Positions 54,395 through 64,000 of a stretch of DNA of 64,000 nucleotides are shown in pieces (position 1 is the first letter of the stretch; each line of letters begins with the position of its first letter). The translations under genes were made by a program, and so were the position numbers. The DNA comes from Symbiodinium natans (taxonomy: Eukaryota > Sar > Dinophyceae > Suessiales > Symbiodiniaceae): positions 7,501 through 71,500 of the forward strand of contig CAJNDS010000541.1 in assembly GCA_905221605.1 (NCBI GenBank). Reading direction: 5' to 3'. The notes beneath the pieces were generated by a model. The model was not told the DNA's origin. It was given only the letters and a program-made list of their open reading frames with translations, and did not search any database.

Positions 54395-56250
54395 GTTTGC
54401 CTGGAAGCTTGCAGTCCTTGAGCTTCGGGTACGCTTGCAACCAGAGCTTGGAGAATGTGACGTTCGCCTGGCAACTTGCAGTTCTTGAGGTTCGTGACGT
54501 TGGCCTGGCAGCTTGCAGTCCTTGAGCTTCGGGTGCGCTTACAACCAGAGCTTAGAGAGTCTTACGTTGCCTGGCAGCTTGCAATCCTTGAGCTTCGGGT
54601 ACGCTTACAACCAGATCTTGGAGAATGTGACGTTTGCCCGGCAGTTTGCAGTCCTTGCGATTCGTGACGTTTGCCTGGCAGCTTGCAGTGCTTGAGCTTC
54701 GGGTACGCATGCAACTAGAGCTCGGAAAGTGTGACGTTTGCCTGGCAGCTTGCAGCCCCTGAGCTACGGGTACGCTTGCAACCAATTCTTGGAGAATGTG
54801 ACGTTTGCCCGGCAGGTTGCGGTCCTTGAGCTTCGTGACGTGTGCCAGGCAGCCTGCAGTCCTTGAGCTTCGGGTACGCTTACAACCAGAGCTTGGAGAA
54901 TGTGACGTTTGCCTGGCAGCTTGCAGTCCTTGAGGCAACCAGAGCTTGGAGAGTGTGACGTTTGCCTGGCAGCTTGCAGTCCTTGAGATTCGTGACGTTT
55001 GCCTGGCAGCTTGCAGTCCTTGAGCTTCGGGTACGCTTACAACCAAAGCTTAGAGAGTATGGCGCTTGCCCGGCAGCTTGCAGTCCTTGAGTTCCGGGTG
55101 CGCTTACAATCAGAGCTTACGTTTGCCTGGCAGCTTGGCGGAGACCCAGTTGCCCAACACCTTGGACCTGAATGTGACGTTTGCCTGGCAGCTTGCAGTC
55201 CCTGAGTTGCGTGACGTTTGCCTGGCAGCTTGCAGTCCTTGAGCTTCGGGCACGCTTACAACCGGCACGCTTGCAACCACACCTACCCCACACCCTTTCC
55301 CCCCACCACGTCACAGGAACATGCCCGTCAATTTCTGAGACCCTATCCCACCCCCTTTCCCCCACCACGTCCGCTTTTCAAAACAGCTTGCAGTCCTTGA
55401 GCTTCGGGTGCACCTACAACCAGAACTTGCAGAATGTGACGTTCGCCTGGCAACTTGCAGTCCTTGAGCTTCGTGATGTTCGCATGGCGGCTTGCAGTCC
55501 TCGAGCTTCGGATACGTTTGCGACCAGAGCTTGGAGAGTGTGACGTTTGCCTGGCACCTTGCAGTCCATGAGCTTCGGGTACACTTACAACCAAAGCTTG
55601 GATGATGTGACGTTTGCCTGACAGCCTGCAGTCCTTGAGCTTCGTGACGTTTGCCTGGCAGCTTGCAATCCTTGAGCTTCGGGCACGCTTACAACCAGAG
55701 CTTGGATGATGTGACGTTTGCATGACAGCTTGCAGTCCTTGAACTTCGTGACGTTTGCCTGGCAGCTTGCAATCCTTGAGCTTCGGGCACGCTTACAAGC
55801 AGAGCTGGGAGTTTGTGACGTTTGCCTGGCAGCTTGCAGTCCTTGAGCTTCTGGTACGCTTGCAACCAGAGCTTGGAGAATGTGACGTTTGCCTGGCAGC
55901 TTGCGGTCCTTGAGCATCTAGTACGCTTACAACCAGAACTTGGAGAATATGACGTTTGCCTGGCAGCTTGCAGTCCTTGTGTGACGTTTACCTGGCAGTT
56001 TGCAGTCCGTGAATTTCGGGTATGCCTACAACCAGAATTTGGACAATGTGACGTTTGCCTGGCAACTTGCAGTCCTTGAGCTTCGTAACGTTTGCCTGGC
56101 GGCTCGTAGTCCTTGAGATCAGTGCGATGCTTGCCTGGCAGCTTGCCGCTTCGGGCACGCTTACAACCAGAGCTTGGAGAACGTGACGTTTGCCCGGCAG
56201 CTTGCAGTCCTTGAGCTTCGTTTTCGCTTACAACCAGAGCTTCGACAATT
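54395..56250 (+). repeat. minisatellite derived from an FNIP-type coding repeat
   Basis: About 25-30 units. Full units (~67 bp) contain CTTGCAGTCCTTGAGCTTCG, GGTACGCTTACAACCAGAGC and TTGGAGAATGTGACGTTTGC; short units of ~37 bp lack the middle. One unit at 54,555-54,620 reads LPGSLQSLSFGYAYNQ in 66 bp, the pattern of FNIP/leucine-rich repeats that are abundant in dinoflagellate proteins. Most other units have TTT for TT in ACGTT(T)GCC, giving 67 bp and losing the frame each time. No long ORF survives. Confidence 0.75.
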
Positions 56251-56655
56251 ATGGTGGTTGCCCCTGCGACCGGGTGCGCCAACTCATTTGAGGGTTCGAG
56301 GGGGGTTCAGCCTTGCAAGCCGTTTTTACTTGAAATCATGGCTTGATTTTCGTTGTCCGCCAGCTCGGGTTTTGGGCATGGTTACAGTCTGCCAGACTAT
56401 GTGTTTCCGATGGTGGGTTTCCCGATGTAGCTGTCACAGGCTCATGAGTACAAATTTCGTGCAAAAGAAACAGCCACCTGTCTGGGAGATGTTCACATGA
56501 TTTGTTTTTGCCACAAGGAAAGTGTCCACCCAGCATTTCTCCCTAAACCGGTTGAACCCACAACTCCTGATGAGCTTAAGACCCAACCCCCGAAATTCGC
56601 TGAGTAGTGGCTCGAAAGGCACACGTTCCCTGCTTCAAGTTGTTATAAAACCACA

Positions 56656-56775
56656 CAGGCGGCCCTGAAGTCTCAACCCTAAGACATGTACCCTGCAACT
56701 TGAGAAGAACCCTAAAGCCTGAACCCTCCACTTCCTAAACCCCCAAACCCTAAAGCCTAAACCGTAAACCCTAAT
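56656..56775 (+). repeat. degenerate CCCTAAA-type telomere-like repeats
   Basis: Runs such as AACCCTAAGAC, AGAACCCTAAAGCC and CCCAAACCCTAAAGCC, in the CCCTAAA orientation, just left of the transposase ORF. More decayed than the right-hand array. Confidence 0.75.
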
Positions 56776-56840
56776 GGCGGAATAGTTGTTTGAGATGTTG
56801 TTGACAGCAGTTTGTTTTTGCAGCTCTAGCTTAGCAGACC

Positions 56841-59800
56841 ATGGCAACGAGAGTTGCTTTGCCTGAGAACTTTGGCACCGGCAGACAGCCGAACAAAGCA
56901 CACCCAGCGAGGACAGGGAGCAAGCTGCCTCAGTGGCTTGTTCTGTATGTTCTGTTGCCAAAGGAGGGGTCGGGCCAGCAGCATCCGGCAGAAATTAGAA
57001 TGGCCTGTAGGGCAACAGAAGTGTATGAGAGTTGTTGGGACAGGGCCAGTGAGGCAGAGTCCCATGAATTTTCGAAGTGGCTCACACAGAGGCGCCGACG
57101 GCGTGGCGAGGAAGGAGATAGTCTCAAGCACGAAGGGGGTTGTTTCTGCTGGGTATTGGATAAGTGTTTTCGTTTTGATGAGGCCATAAGCTTGCTTCGG
57201 GATCAATGTCCTGGACAGCAGCTGCAGCGAGCTTTTAGGCCTGGAGTGGAACTGCGAAATGCACTGAGCAAAGCTCCAGGGCAACATCTTCTAGGTGGTC
57301 TGGAGGATGTTTTGCTTGGAGAGTTGTGCCATGCAAAAGCCTGCCTGATTCAGGTTCCAGGGAACATTAGTTTCTTGTCACTCTGCCACGAAGTGGAGGG
57401 GCCACTGAAGCTCTGGACTCCAGGCTCGCTTGTGGCAAGCACGCATGTGCATGTATCCAGTGCCCCGGAGACAGAGCAGGTCGCTGCAGAGGACATGGAG
57501 CATGCAGGGATCGGCTGGGACGACGTGAACCTGGACGACCTCGAGCCAGGTGAGCCCATGGACCTGTCTCTCCGGGGCAGGATGGCACATGCAGCAAGGT
57601 ATGGCAGGGACACAGAGACTTTGAGCCCCATGCAAGAGATCCAAATGGTGAGGCTCAATTTTTCACTGCAGAACAGCTCAGAGATTGTCACAGCAGTGCA
57701 GTGTGTGGCTCGTTTCCTGGAACCCATCACTGGAGCCATGGCACCAGAGCTTTTGCAGAGAGCTTTGCTTTCTGTTCCGGGTAGAGGGAAACTTCGGTCC
57801 GGGATGATTCGCTTGGATATGCTCCACATGCTCTACAGAAGGAGTGTCATGCAGAAAGAGGTCCGGTGTCGCAATGTCTCTGTCAGCAGGTATCTGAGCA
57901 TGGATGCGAGCCCGCAATGTGGTTACGAGTACCTGGCTATGACCGAAGAAATTCTGACAAGAGCCTCGCCCACAGTGGCAACTGCAGATCCATGGTCCGG
58001 ATTTGAGCACACTTTCCGGACCATGCCTGTCATGACCTTGGCCCGTGGAGAAACCCGAACTTATGTAAAGGCACAAAGGTTGAGATCGGCCATTATCTTA
58101 GAGAACGGGCAGGACCACTTCGATGTCTACCGCAGGCAGGTGAAGGGTTGGGTCTCAGACCAGGGAACCGAAAAGGGCATCCCTCACTGGCCGATGGGCA
58201 CTGGGCAGAGGATGAACGAACTGGTTGCAGGTTTGCAGGAGCCTGGCGCTGGTGTGGAAGCTGTTGTGCAGGGGACTGCGGAGGCCTTCCTTCCCAACAG
58301 TTTCAGTCACCCCGGCATGCTACACATCCTCTTCAACAGCTTGGAGGAGACCTGCAAGTCATGCCCCCGGTGGGACCAAGTGGAAAAACAAGTGTCGGCA
58401 GTGAGCAAGCTGCTGACAAATCGGTCTTTTCGTGAAGTGGTCCTGAGTAAGATGATGGCAGAGGCACCTTGGCCAGACAAGAAGTTGGTGCAGGGGTATC
58501 ATGGAGAGCTCTTGTCTTGGCGATGGGAATCCTTGCACCAGACCTTGAAACATTACTTGAACGTCAGGCCAGTACTTTCCAAATACTGGGACCGCGAACA
58601 GTTGTCCTCAGAGGCCAGCTTATGCGATGCTGTCGATGGTGCCTTGAAAGATCCTTTTCACCTGGGTTATGTTGAGTGGGCTTGGATGTTTTCCTGCTTT
58701 ATACAGAAGTGGGCCCACTGGTTTGAGGGATGCTTTTGCCATGAGGAGCAGCTTCAGCGAGCCAAAACCCGAAAGGCCAAGGTGAGCCTCAAGTGCTGTT
58801 GGAAAGGGCGTCGATCGTGTGTTCTTTCTGCTGGTTTCACCGAGCGATTGCTGTCAAGCATCCAGCGACTGACCAGCACAAGCTATACCCAAACCGTGCT
58901 GGAGTTGCCCTCCGAGGTTGCGGCAGGCATGGCACTCATGGACCAGCAGGCCCGTGACAAGTGGGTTTCGATCATGTCGGAGAAGCTGCAGTATCTTTCC
59001 CACGTGCCCTTTCGTCTTGCAGGGGCTTATGCTCACTATGCTAGGCCGGACCTGTACGATCTGCAGCACAGCAAGCGGATTGTCCTGGACTGTTTTGAGG
59101 AGTACCGACAAGGAGCAGGGTCGCAGCACCTGGTTGCTGCAACACTTGTTTGGGAGACAATCGCCAGGGGGCCTGGCCGATCAGCTCTATGCCTTTGCGC
59201 AGAGTGGCGAGGAGGCCAAGCTGGAGCACTTCCCCTTGGCCTGGGCCGAGATCCAGGAGAGGGCCTTCTGTAGCCTAGTTGAGCGAAGTACCGAGAGGCA
59301 GCATGTGCTTATCAAGATTGCTGGGCGACGAACCTTAAGAAACCAAGGGCCTGCCATGACATGTGTTCGTGCTCGACGAGCACAGCTGCTGGACATGATC
59401 GCCAAGCAAGAACAATGTGGTTTTCTGCTGCAAATGTGGAAGAGAAAACACATCATGGCAGAGTTGCTGTCTCATCTCATGACAAAGCATGAGGCCTTTC
59501 AGAAGACAAAGACATACAAGGTTGCTCGCATCTATTGCTATCATGAGGCCGATCACTTTATGCAAGAGGAGGAGCTTGGGGCGGAGCAGGCAGCAGACGC
59601 CTTGCACACAGCCACGAAGCGGGCTTTGTGTGCCGGAGCCGAAGACAATGTGCAAGCCCGGGGCTTGCAGCGGAAGCAGTGGATGATTGTGGACTATCTG
59701 AAGAGCCAGCTGCAGACAGGCGTTCTCTTCAGCTTGCCGCATGCCTTGTTCGAAGCATTGCTTCTTGGCACCGAGTCAGAAGCTCTGCAGCCCGAGGTGC

Positions 59801-61263
59801 AGTTATCTCTTCAAAACTTCGCCGAGGCTCTGATGCCGACCGACATCCCGGAAAACCCAGCAGAAGAACGGATTTATGGCTACATTCTGGATTCTCGGCC
59901 GGAGCGGCGTGCCCAGCAACGGGGCGTCGCAGAGGTAGATCGCAGGTGCCATCTGAAGGTGTTGCGTTTTCTCAACGTGGACATTCGCGACCCAATGAAG
60001 CCTGTTGTGACTTACAGTTCTGTGCAGCAGCACACTTTGGACCTGGCATTGTTTGCGACTCCAGAGGGCCTGGGCCTGCTGAGCTCCCAGTGCCTGTGTT
60101 GGGCCTCCACAGCGAAGAGAGTGCAAGTGCAGGTTATGGTGCCCCCAGGGCATGAGAGCCAGCTTGAGGCCATTGCAGCACAGCCTGCTGCAGCACTGCA
60201 GCTGCCGGATTTTGTCACAGACGACGACCTTGTGCTGGATGCATTCGCAGCTGGCCCGGAAGCGAACAATCTCTTGTCTGCACTTGTCCAAGACCAGCAG
60301 GAAGGCCCAGTAGCAGTAGCGGCAACTGGGGCCTTGTTGCCACGTGATCAAGAGGACTTCTTGCAAGCCTTGCTGCAGGCCCGAGCATTAGGTGACAACT
60401 ATGTGCAGGTTTTGCATCTGCCGTACTACAACGCCAGAGCATGCCAAGCACTGCTTGCCCAGGGTCTTGTTCAAGCACGTGAGGATGACTTTGGGGACAT
60501 GTTGGTGGCACTCAGTGATGCCACAAAGCTCACGAGTGTAGTGTGTCTAGAAAACCCTGTCCTGCTGTGTGATGATGAAGTGGTGATGCATAACCCAGCC
60601 GGCCGAAACAAATTGGCATGGCTCAAGAAGCTGCTGCAGGCAGATTGGAGCACTGACGAACAACCCGGAGACTGGCACAAGCAAGGAGATGACAACCACT
60701 TGCCTGAAAAACTACTGGAGAGGCCCGAGTCTCATTTGAAAGCGTTGTGCTTTCAGGATGCTATTTGGGAAAAGCCTGGGGAGCTCCGACAAATCTCTCA
60801 TTCGGGCAGTGCTGCGTATTACGAGATGCTGCTCCAAGAGCCAGATCTGTCAGGAGTGCAAGACTGGACTTTGGCGCAATGCCAAGGCTTCACGGTGTCT
60901 CGAAAGCGCAGGGCGAGGCCTCGTGCACAGACTGCACCTCTCAGGCTCTCCCTGGACCTCCCGAGTGTTCCTTCCCAAAATTGTCGGATCCCGGGGATGA
61001 GTGATTTCGTCGTGCATTTTGACAACTGGACTCACACAAGTGGCCACAGACGAGCTTTCATCCAGTGCCGGGACCCCCGGCATGGCAACTGCCGGCGATA
61101 CACATTCCTGCGATCTCATGCCAGCCAGGCCACAGCCGTGGCCTGGCTTTTCGCTTGGGTGCAGGCGGCCCATCAGTACACCACGTCAAACCATCATGTG
61201 GCCTTCAATCCTGATGATGCCGTAACTGAGAGAGTGCAGGAGAGGCAGCGTTTGGGTGCCTGA
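56841..61263 (+). CDS. hAT-like transposase, one frameshift (~1,470 aa)
   Basis: ATG 56,841 follows GTTTGTTTTTGCAG, a good trans-splice acceptor. No intron is needed. Catalytic-type residues: Asp in SMDASPQCGYEYL (~355), Asp in VSDQGTEKG (~440), a SHPGMLHILFNSLEE block (~488) like the C-H-LH segment of hAT enzymes, RWESLHQTLKHYL with the hAT Arg-Trp pair (561-562), and Glu in LVERSTERQH (~813). The large helical insertion between the second Asp and the Glu is also hAT-like. The ~650 C-terminal residues are not recognised. Frame 3 changes to frame 1 near 59,168 at CCAGGGGGCC; one G fewer restores WETIARGLADQLY. This may be an assembly error or a real mutation. It lies between CCCTAAA (left) and TTTAGGG (right) arrays. 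The transposase call is probable from motif order, not proven. Confidence 0.6.
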
Positions 61264-61435
61264 AAGTTTGGAAAAGTCTCAGAAGCCAAAAGTCACAGTA
61301 GGAGACATTGTACCACAGACATGTTTTTTTTTTTGAGGACAATCTTTGTCGCGCGAAGCTTTGGCTCAAGCCCAAGCTAGATGGGTGTGTGGTGGGTGGT
61401 GAGCCCGACAGAGGCCAGCGGGCTTTTTTGTGGGT

Positions 61436-61552
61436 ATAGGGTTTAGGGTTTAGGGTTTAGGGTTCAGGGTTTAGGGTTTAGGGTTTAGGAGGGTGTAGGG
61501 TTCAGGGTTCAGGGTTTAGGGTTTAGGGTGAGGGTTTAGGGCTAGGGTAGAG
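61436..61552 (+). repeat. TTTAGGG repeats, right of the transposase unit
   Basis: About 15 heptamers, mostly perfect GTTTAGG with TTCAGGG and GTGTAGGG variants. Opposite orientation to 56,656-56,775. It follows TATAGGG after a poly-T stretch (61,324-61,334). Confidence 0.9.
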
Positions 61553-61558
61553 GGAGCA

Positions 61559-61850
61559 AGACATTTCGCAGAGCCGGTGCCGGACTGTGGTCAGAGGGTC
61601 CTGACCACAGTGTCTGGGCATGCAGGCGGCGAAGAGGTGGGGTCCAGTTCGCAGAGCCGGTGCCCGAGTGCGGTCAGAGGCCGGGGCCTTTTTGGGGCCT
61701 GCAGGCGCTGACCGTGCTCTGGGCATGCAGGCGGCGAAGAGGCAGTTCGCAGAGCCGGTGCTCTAGTGCGGTCAGAGGCCGGGGCCTGTTTTGGGGCCTG
61801 CAGGCGCTGACCGCACTCAGGGCATGCAGGCGGCGAATGAGAGGGTCCAA
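61559..61850 (+). repeat. three hairpin-bearing tandem units between facing telomere-like arrays
   Basis: Units share CGCAGAGCCGGTGC and GGGCATGCAGGCGGCGAA. Unit 1 has ACTGTGGTCAG/CTGACCACAGT. Unit 3 has AGTGCGGTCAG/CTGACCGCACT, a different but again perfect 11-bp stem. Unit 2 has AGTGCGGTCAG/CTGACCGTGCT with mismatches. Units 2 and 3 have a GGCCGGGGCCT loop region. Confidence 0.75.
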
Positions 61851-61892
61851 TCTGTATCTGTAGCTCCCAAGCCCAAAGCCCTGAACACCCAC

Positions 61893-61941
61893 AAAACCCT
61901 AAACCCTAAACCCTAAACCCTAAACCCTAAACCCTAAACCC
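61893..61941 (+). repeat. CCCTAAA repeats, left of the zinc-finger gene
   Basis: Seven near-perfect AACCCTA heptamers, followed by the gene's acceptor CTTCCTTGCCCTGCAG. Confidence 0.9.
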
Positions 61942-61973
61942 TTGACTTCCTTGCCCTGCAGGTACGAGCCACC

Positions 61974-62555
61974 ATGCCGGCGCCGAAGGCGATGGCTGCT
62001 GGTGGTGAGGAAAGGGATGGTGGCCGTGGCCGTGAAAGCTCCGGCTCCGAGGACGAGGAGCGGAGACGGGAGCCTGCGCCAGAGGCGGCAGAGCAGGAGG
62101 CCAGAGAGTCGCCAGACAAAGCAGATCTGGAGAGGAAGAGGCGAAGGGGCCGCTCAGAGTCAGACTCTGAGGAGAAGAAAGATGGAGAAGAGCCACGGCC
62201 GTCGCCAGACCGAAAGGCCCGCTCCAGAAGCAGACACAGGAGCCGGAGCGAGGGCAGCAAGAAAGGCTCCCGAGCAGGCTCCCGAGCAGGCTCGCCTGGG
62301 AGCACCAAGGGTGGCAAGGAGAAAGACCCCTTGCACGGGCCTTTCGGGGAGGAGGTCGCAGCCTTCCGAGTGTCCAGTCTGCCAGCGGCTGAAAAGGGCG
62401 GCTGGCGGAAGAACACTTGGATGGAGGAGAAAGTGAAGTGCCCAGCCTGCTGGTCCCTGAAACCACGGAGCACGCTTGGAATGCACTTGCAGACCAACGC
62501 GTACTGCAAGCAGTGGCAGGCACGCTACCGTGGTGATGAGCTGCAGCCAGTGTGA
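61974..62555 (+). CDS. Ser/Arg-rich protein with zinc finger, 5' part
   Basis: 193 aa from ATG 61,974 in a strong context (GCCACCATGC), 13 bp after the acceptor CCCTGCAG. Acidic and basic low-complexity N-terminal half with Arg/Ser stretches (ARSRSRHRSRSEGSKKGSRA), as in SR-type RNA-binding proteins. Then CPACWSLKPRSTLGMHLQTN and AYC, a C2HC-like finger. The stop TGA at 62,553 cuts into a second finger that continues in frame 1 (next entry). The two ORFs look like one gene with a +1 shift, or with an intron I cannot place. Function unknown; nucleic-acid binding is likely. Confidence 0.5.
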   Translation: MPAPKAMAAGGEERDGGRGRESSGSEDEERRREPAPEAAEQEARESPDKADLERKRRRGRSESDSEEKKDGEEPRPSPDRKARSRSRHRSRSEGSKKGSRAGSRAGSPGSTKGGKEKDPLHGPFGEEVAAFRVSSLPAAEKGGWRKNTWMEEKVKCPACWSLKPRSTLGMHLQTNAYCKQWQARYRGDELQPV

Positions 62556-63117
62556 GCACTGTGGCAAAAGGTTTTGGCGCAGCTTCGACCTGGAGCAGCA
62601 CCTGCACCGCTGCAGCTCGCAGCCTCCCCCGGAGCCCAAGGAGCCACCCCAAAACGAAGGGAGGGCGAAGCCGGAGAAGCGCGAAAGCTCGAGACCTTCT
62701 GGAGAGGAGAGAAACAAGGCTCGGGGAAGGGCAACGAGTGCCCCTCCTGCCCGTGCAGCCGCAAAGCAGGACTCGAGCTCCTCCTACGAGTACTACACAG
62801 ACGAGTCCGAGGAGGTGACGCTTGTGGCCCCGACTCGAAGCCGTGTGTCAGAGGGCAGAGGGGCCTCCGAGAAGAGCAGGGCTCGGGTGCGGTTGCTCAG
62901 TGCACCACGAGGCAGGGAAGAGCGGCAGCGGGAGAAGAGTAGGCCTGCAAAGGCAAAGGGGCCCGGGACCCAGCCTGAGCAGACTGTGACAGAGCCTCAG
63001 CCTGGCACAGCTGGGGCGACAAGCAGCACTGGAGCCGGAGCCGCTGAGCAGACAGAGCAGTCGCAGCGGCTTCAGGCATTCAATAGGCTTTTGGCCCTGG
63101 GCGAGAAGATTTTGTAG
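62541..63117 (+). CDS. zinc-finger protein, 3' part in frame +1
   Basis: Frame 1, open from about 62,476. Starts in sense with CEHCGKRFWRSFDLEQHLHRC (C2HC finger), then Pro/Lys/Glu-rich and Ser-rich segments (SSSSYEYYTDESEEV), ending LQAFNRLLALGEKIL, a helical tail. Internal ATGs at 62,476 and 62,536 could start it as a separate ORF. The overlap of 80 bp with the upstream ORF and the split finger favour a single disrupted or recoded gene. Confidence 0.45.
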
Positions 63118-63356
63118 GTTTTTGCCGGTGTGCCTTCCGGGACAGAAGCCGGATGGGGCACGGGCACGGTGGCACTGGCTGGAGCACTTGACAGCGAGAG
63201 AAAAAGCGTGCCTGAGGGGTTTCTGGGCTCCGTGGGGCTTGGGGGGTGTTTTTTTTGTGGGCAAAAGGGATTTTAGAAGGGTTTTTGGGTGGGGGGGTGT
63301 CCCTCCCATGTCCCTCCCGGTTCGGGTTTTTCTTTCAATTGTGTATTGGGGGTGTC

Positions 63357-63575
63357 TCTCCCGTGTCCCGTCCCGCCCCCGTCCCGCCCCCGTCCCGCCA
63401 GCGTCCCGCCCATGTCCCGCCAGCGTCCCGCCCATGTCCCGCCAGTGTCCCGCCAGTGTCCCGCCCATGTCCCGCCCGTGTCCCGCCCGTGTCCCGCCCG
63501 TGTCCCGCCCGTGTCCCGCCCTGTCCCGCCCTGTCCGGCCGTGTCCCGCCCGTGTCCTGCCCGTCCTTGATGTTC
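63357..63575 (+). repeat. GTCCCGCCC minisatellite
   Basis: About 20 copies of a 10-11 bp unit (GTGTCCCGCCC, CATGTCCCGCC). G/C skewed, with C on the plus strand. Frames through it are repeat artefacts. Confidence 0.85.
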
Positions 63576-63809
63576 CACGCCCTGTCCTGTGCTGTTTTGC
63601 CACGTCTCCACCCCCAACCGACCCCAGGCCCCCAAATCCCCCTTAACCCCCCTTAGCCCCGCCCCCCACCCAAAAAAAAAATTGTTATTGAAGAAGGAAA
63701 AACAAGTTTGCAGCCCCCACCCCCCAAACCCCTTTCTAAATCCTAATTTCGGGCTTGACATGCATGCTTGTGTCACAAGATGGCTTGCAGGCATGTTGGC
63801 ATGGATGTG
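63576..63809. other. C-rich to A-rich spacer
   Basis: CCCCTTAGCCCCGCCCCCCACCC runs into an A9 stretch near 63,672. No gene. Confidence 0.4.
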
Positions 63810-63900
63810 GTGTAGGGTTTAGGGTTTAGGGTCTAGGGTTTAGGGTTAAGGGTTAATGGTTTTGGGGTTTAGGGTCTAGGGTTTAGGGTTTTGGGTTCAG
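63810..63900 (+). repeat. TTTAGGG repeats, right of the zinc-finger gene
   Basis: About 12 heptamers with TCTAGGG, TTAAGGG and TTTTGGGG variants, in the TTTAGGG orientation. It closes the second telomere-bounded unit. Confidence 0.9.
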
Positions 63901-64000
63901 GGGCACACTGTGTGACATGCTGTTGGTGTATTGTGTAGCTACATAGAGTCTTGCACTTGTGTGCTGGGCAAAGAGCTCAGCACAGCAGCCGCAGGCTGTG

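Noticed and set aside
61360-61370. TTTGGCTCAAG, matching the end of the dinoflagellate spliced leader
   Set aside because: It is only 11 bases, at the 3' side of a gene, where a retroposed leader would not be expected. Probably chance.
63810-64000. A true chromosome end
   Set aside because: The array is imperfect, only ~90 bp, and unique sequence continues beyond it.

Overview
The window looks like nuclear DNA of a dinoflagellate. The evidence is indirect: interstitial TTTAGGG/CCCTAAA arrays, long intron-rich GC-balanced DNA with few long ORFs, tandem gene copies, polypyrimidine-AG acceptors just upstream of the long ORFs (as expected for spliced-leader trans-splicing), and introns that need GC or GA donors. 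I did not find a complete dinoflagellate spliced-leader sequence, so the assignment is an inference. Suessiales/Symbiodiniaceae is possible but not shown.

Layout. (1) 1-5,140: right-hand part of a tyrosine-recombinase (YR) retrotransposon, element 1: YR C-terminus, Gag with CCCH finger, RT, RNase H, then terminal repeats. (2) 5.1-8.9 kb: a mosaic of short dispersed repeats with C-rich centres. (3) 8.97-20.7 kb: seven tandem copies of a small multi-exon gene (secretion-signal exon, Cys-rich exons, helical exon), partly organised as a 3.8 kb higher-order repeat. (4) 20.7-32.9 kb: more short repeats, including a three-copy 519-bp tandem family, with scattered exon-like pieces. (5) 32,953-39,343: a complete YR retrotransposon, element 2, in the order YR - Gag - RT - RNase H, with split direct repeats A1 ... 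B1-A2-B2. (6) 39.3-50.4 kb: nested short repeats, a telomere-like interstitial stretch and a probable multi-exon host gene at 42.4-43.9 kb. (7) 50.5-56.2 kb: satellites: a purine block followed by a pyrimidine block, a 0.57 kb (GT)n tract, a 67-bp minisatellite, and a 1.8 kb array derived from an FNIP-type leucine-rich coding repeat. (8) 56.6-63.9 kb: two gene-sized units, each with CCCTAAA repeats on its left and TTTAGGG repeats on its right. One encodes a ~1,470-aa hAT-like transposase, the other a Ser/Arg-rich zinc-finger protein.

How the parts fit. The best candidate for a new system is the relation between the two large YR elements and the short repeats. Each large element ends in B1-A2-B2, and the short repeats of the same family are exactly A2-centre-B2. 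Most of the non-coding mosaic can then be read as solo split-direct-repeat units, the analogue of solo LTRs, from several YR element families. Two of them are nested in another repeat with no target-site duplication, as expected for YR integration. The second candidate is the pair of telomere-bounded units, which recall the telomere-bearing elements of ciliates.
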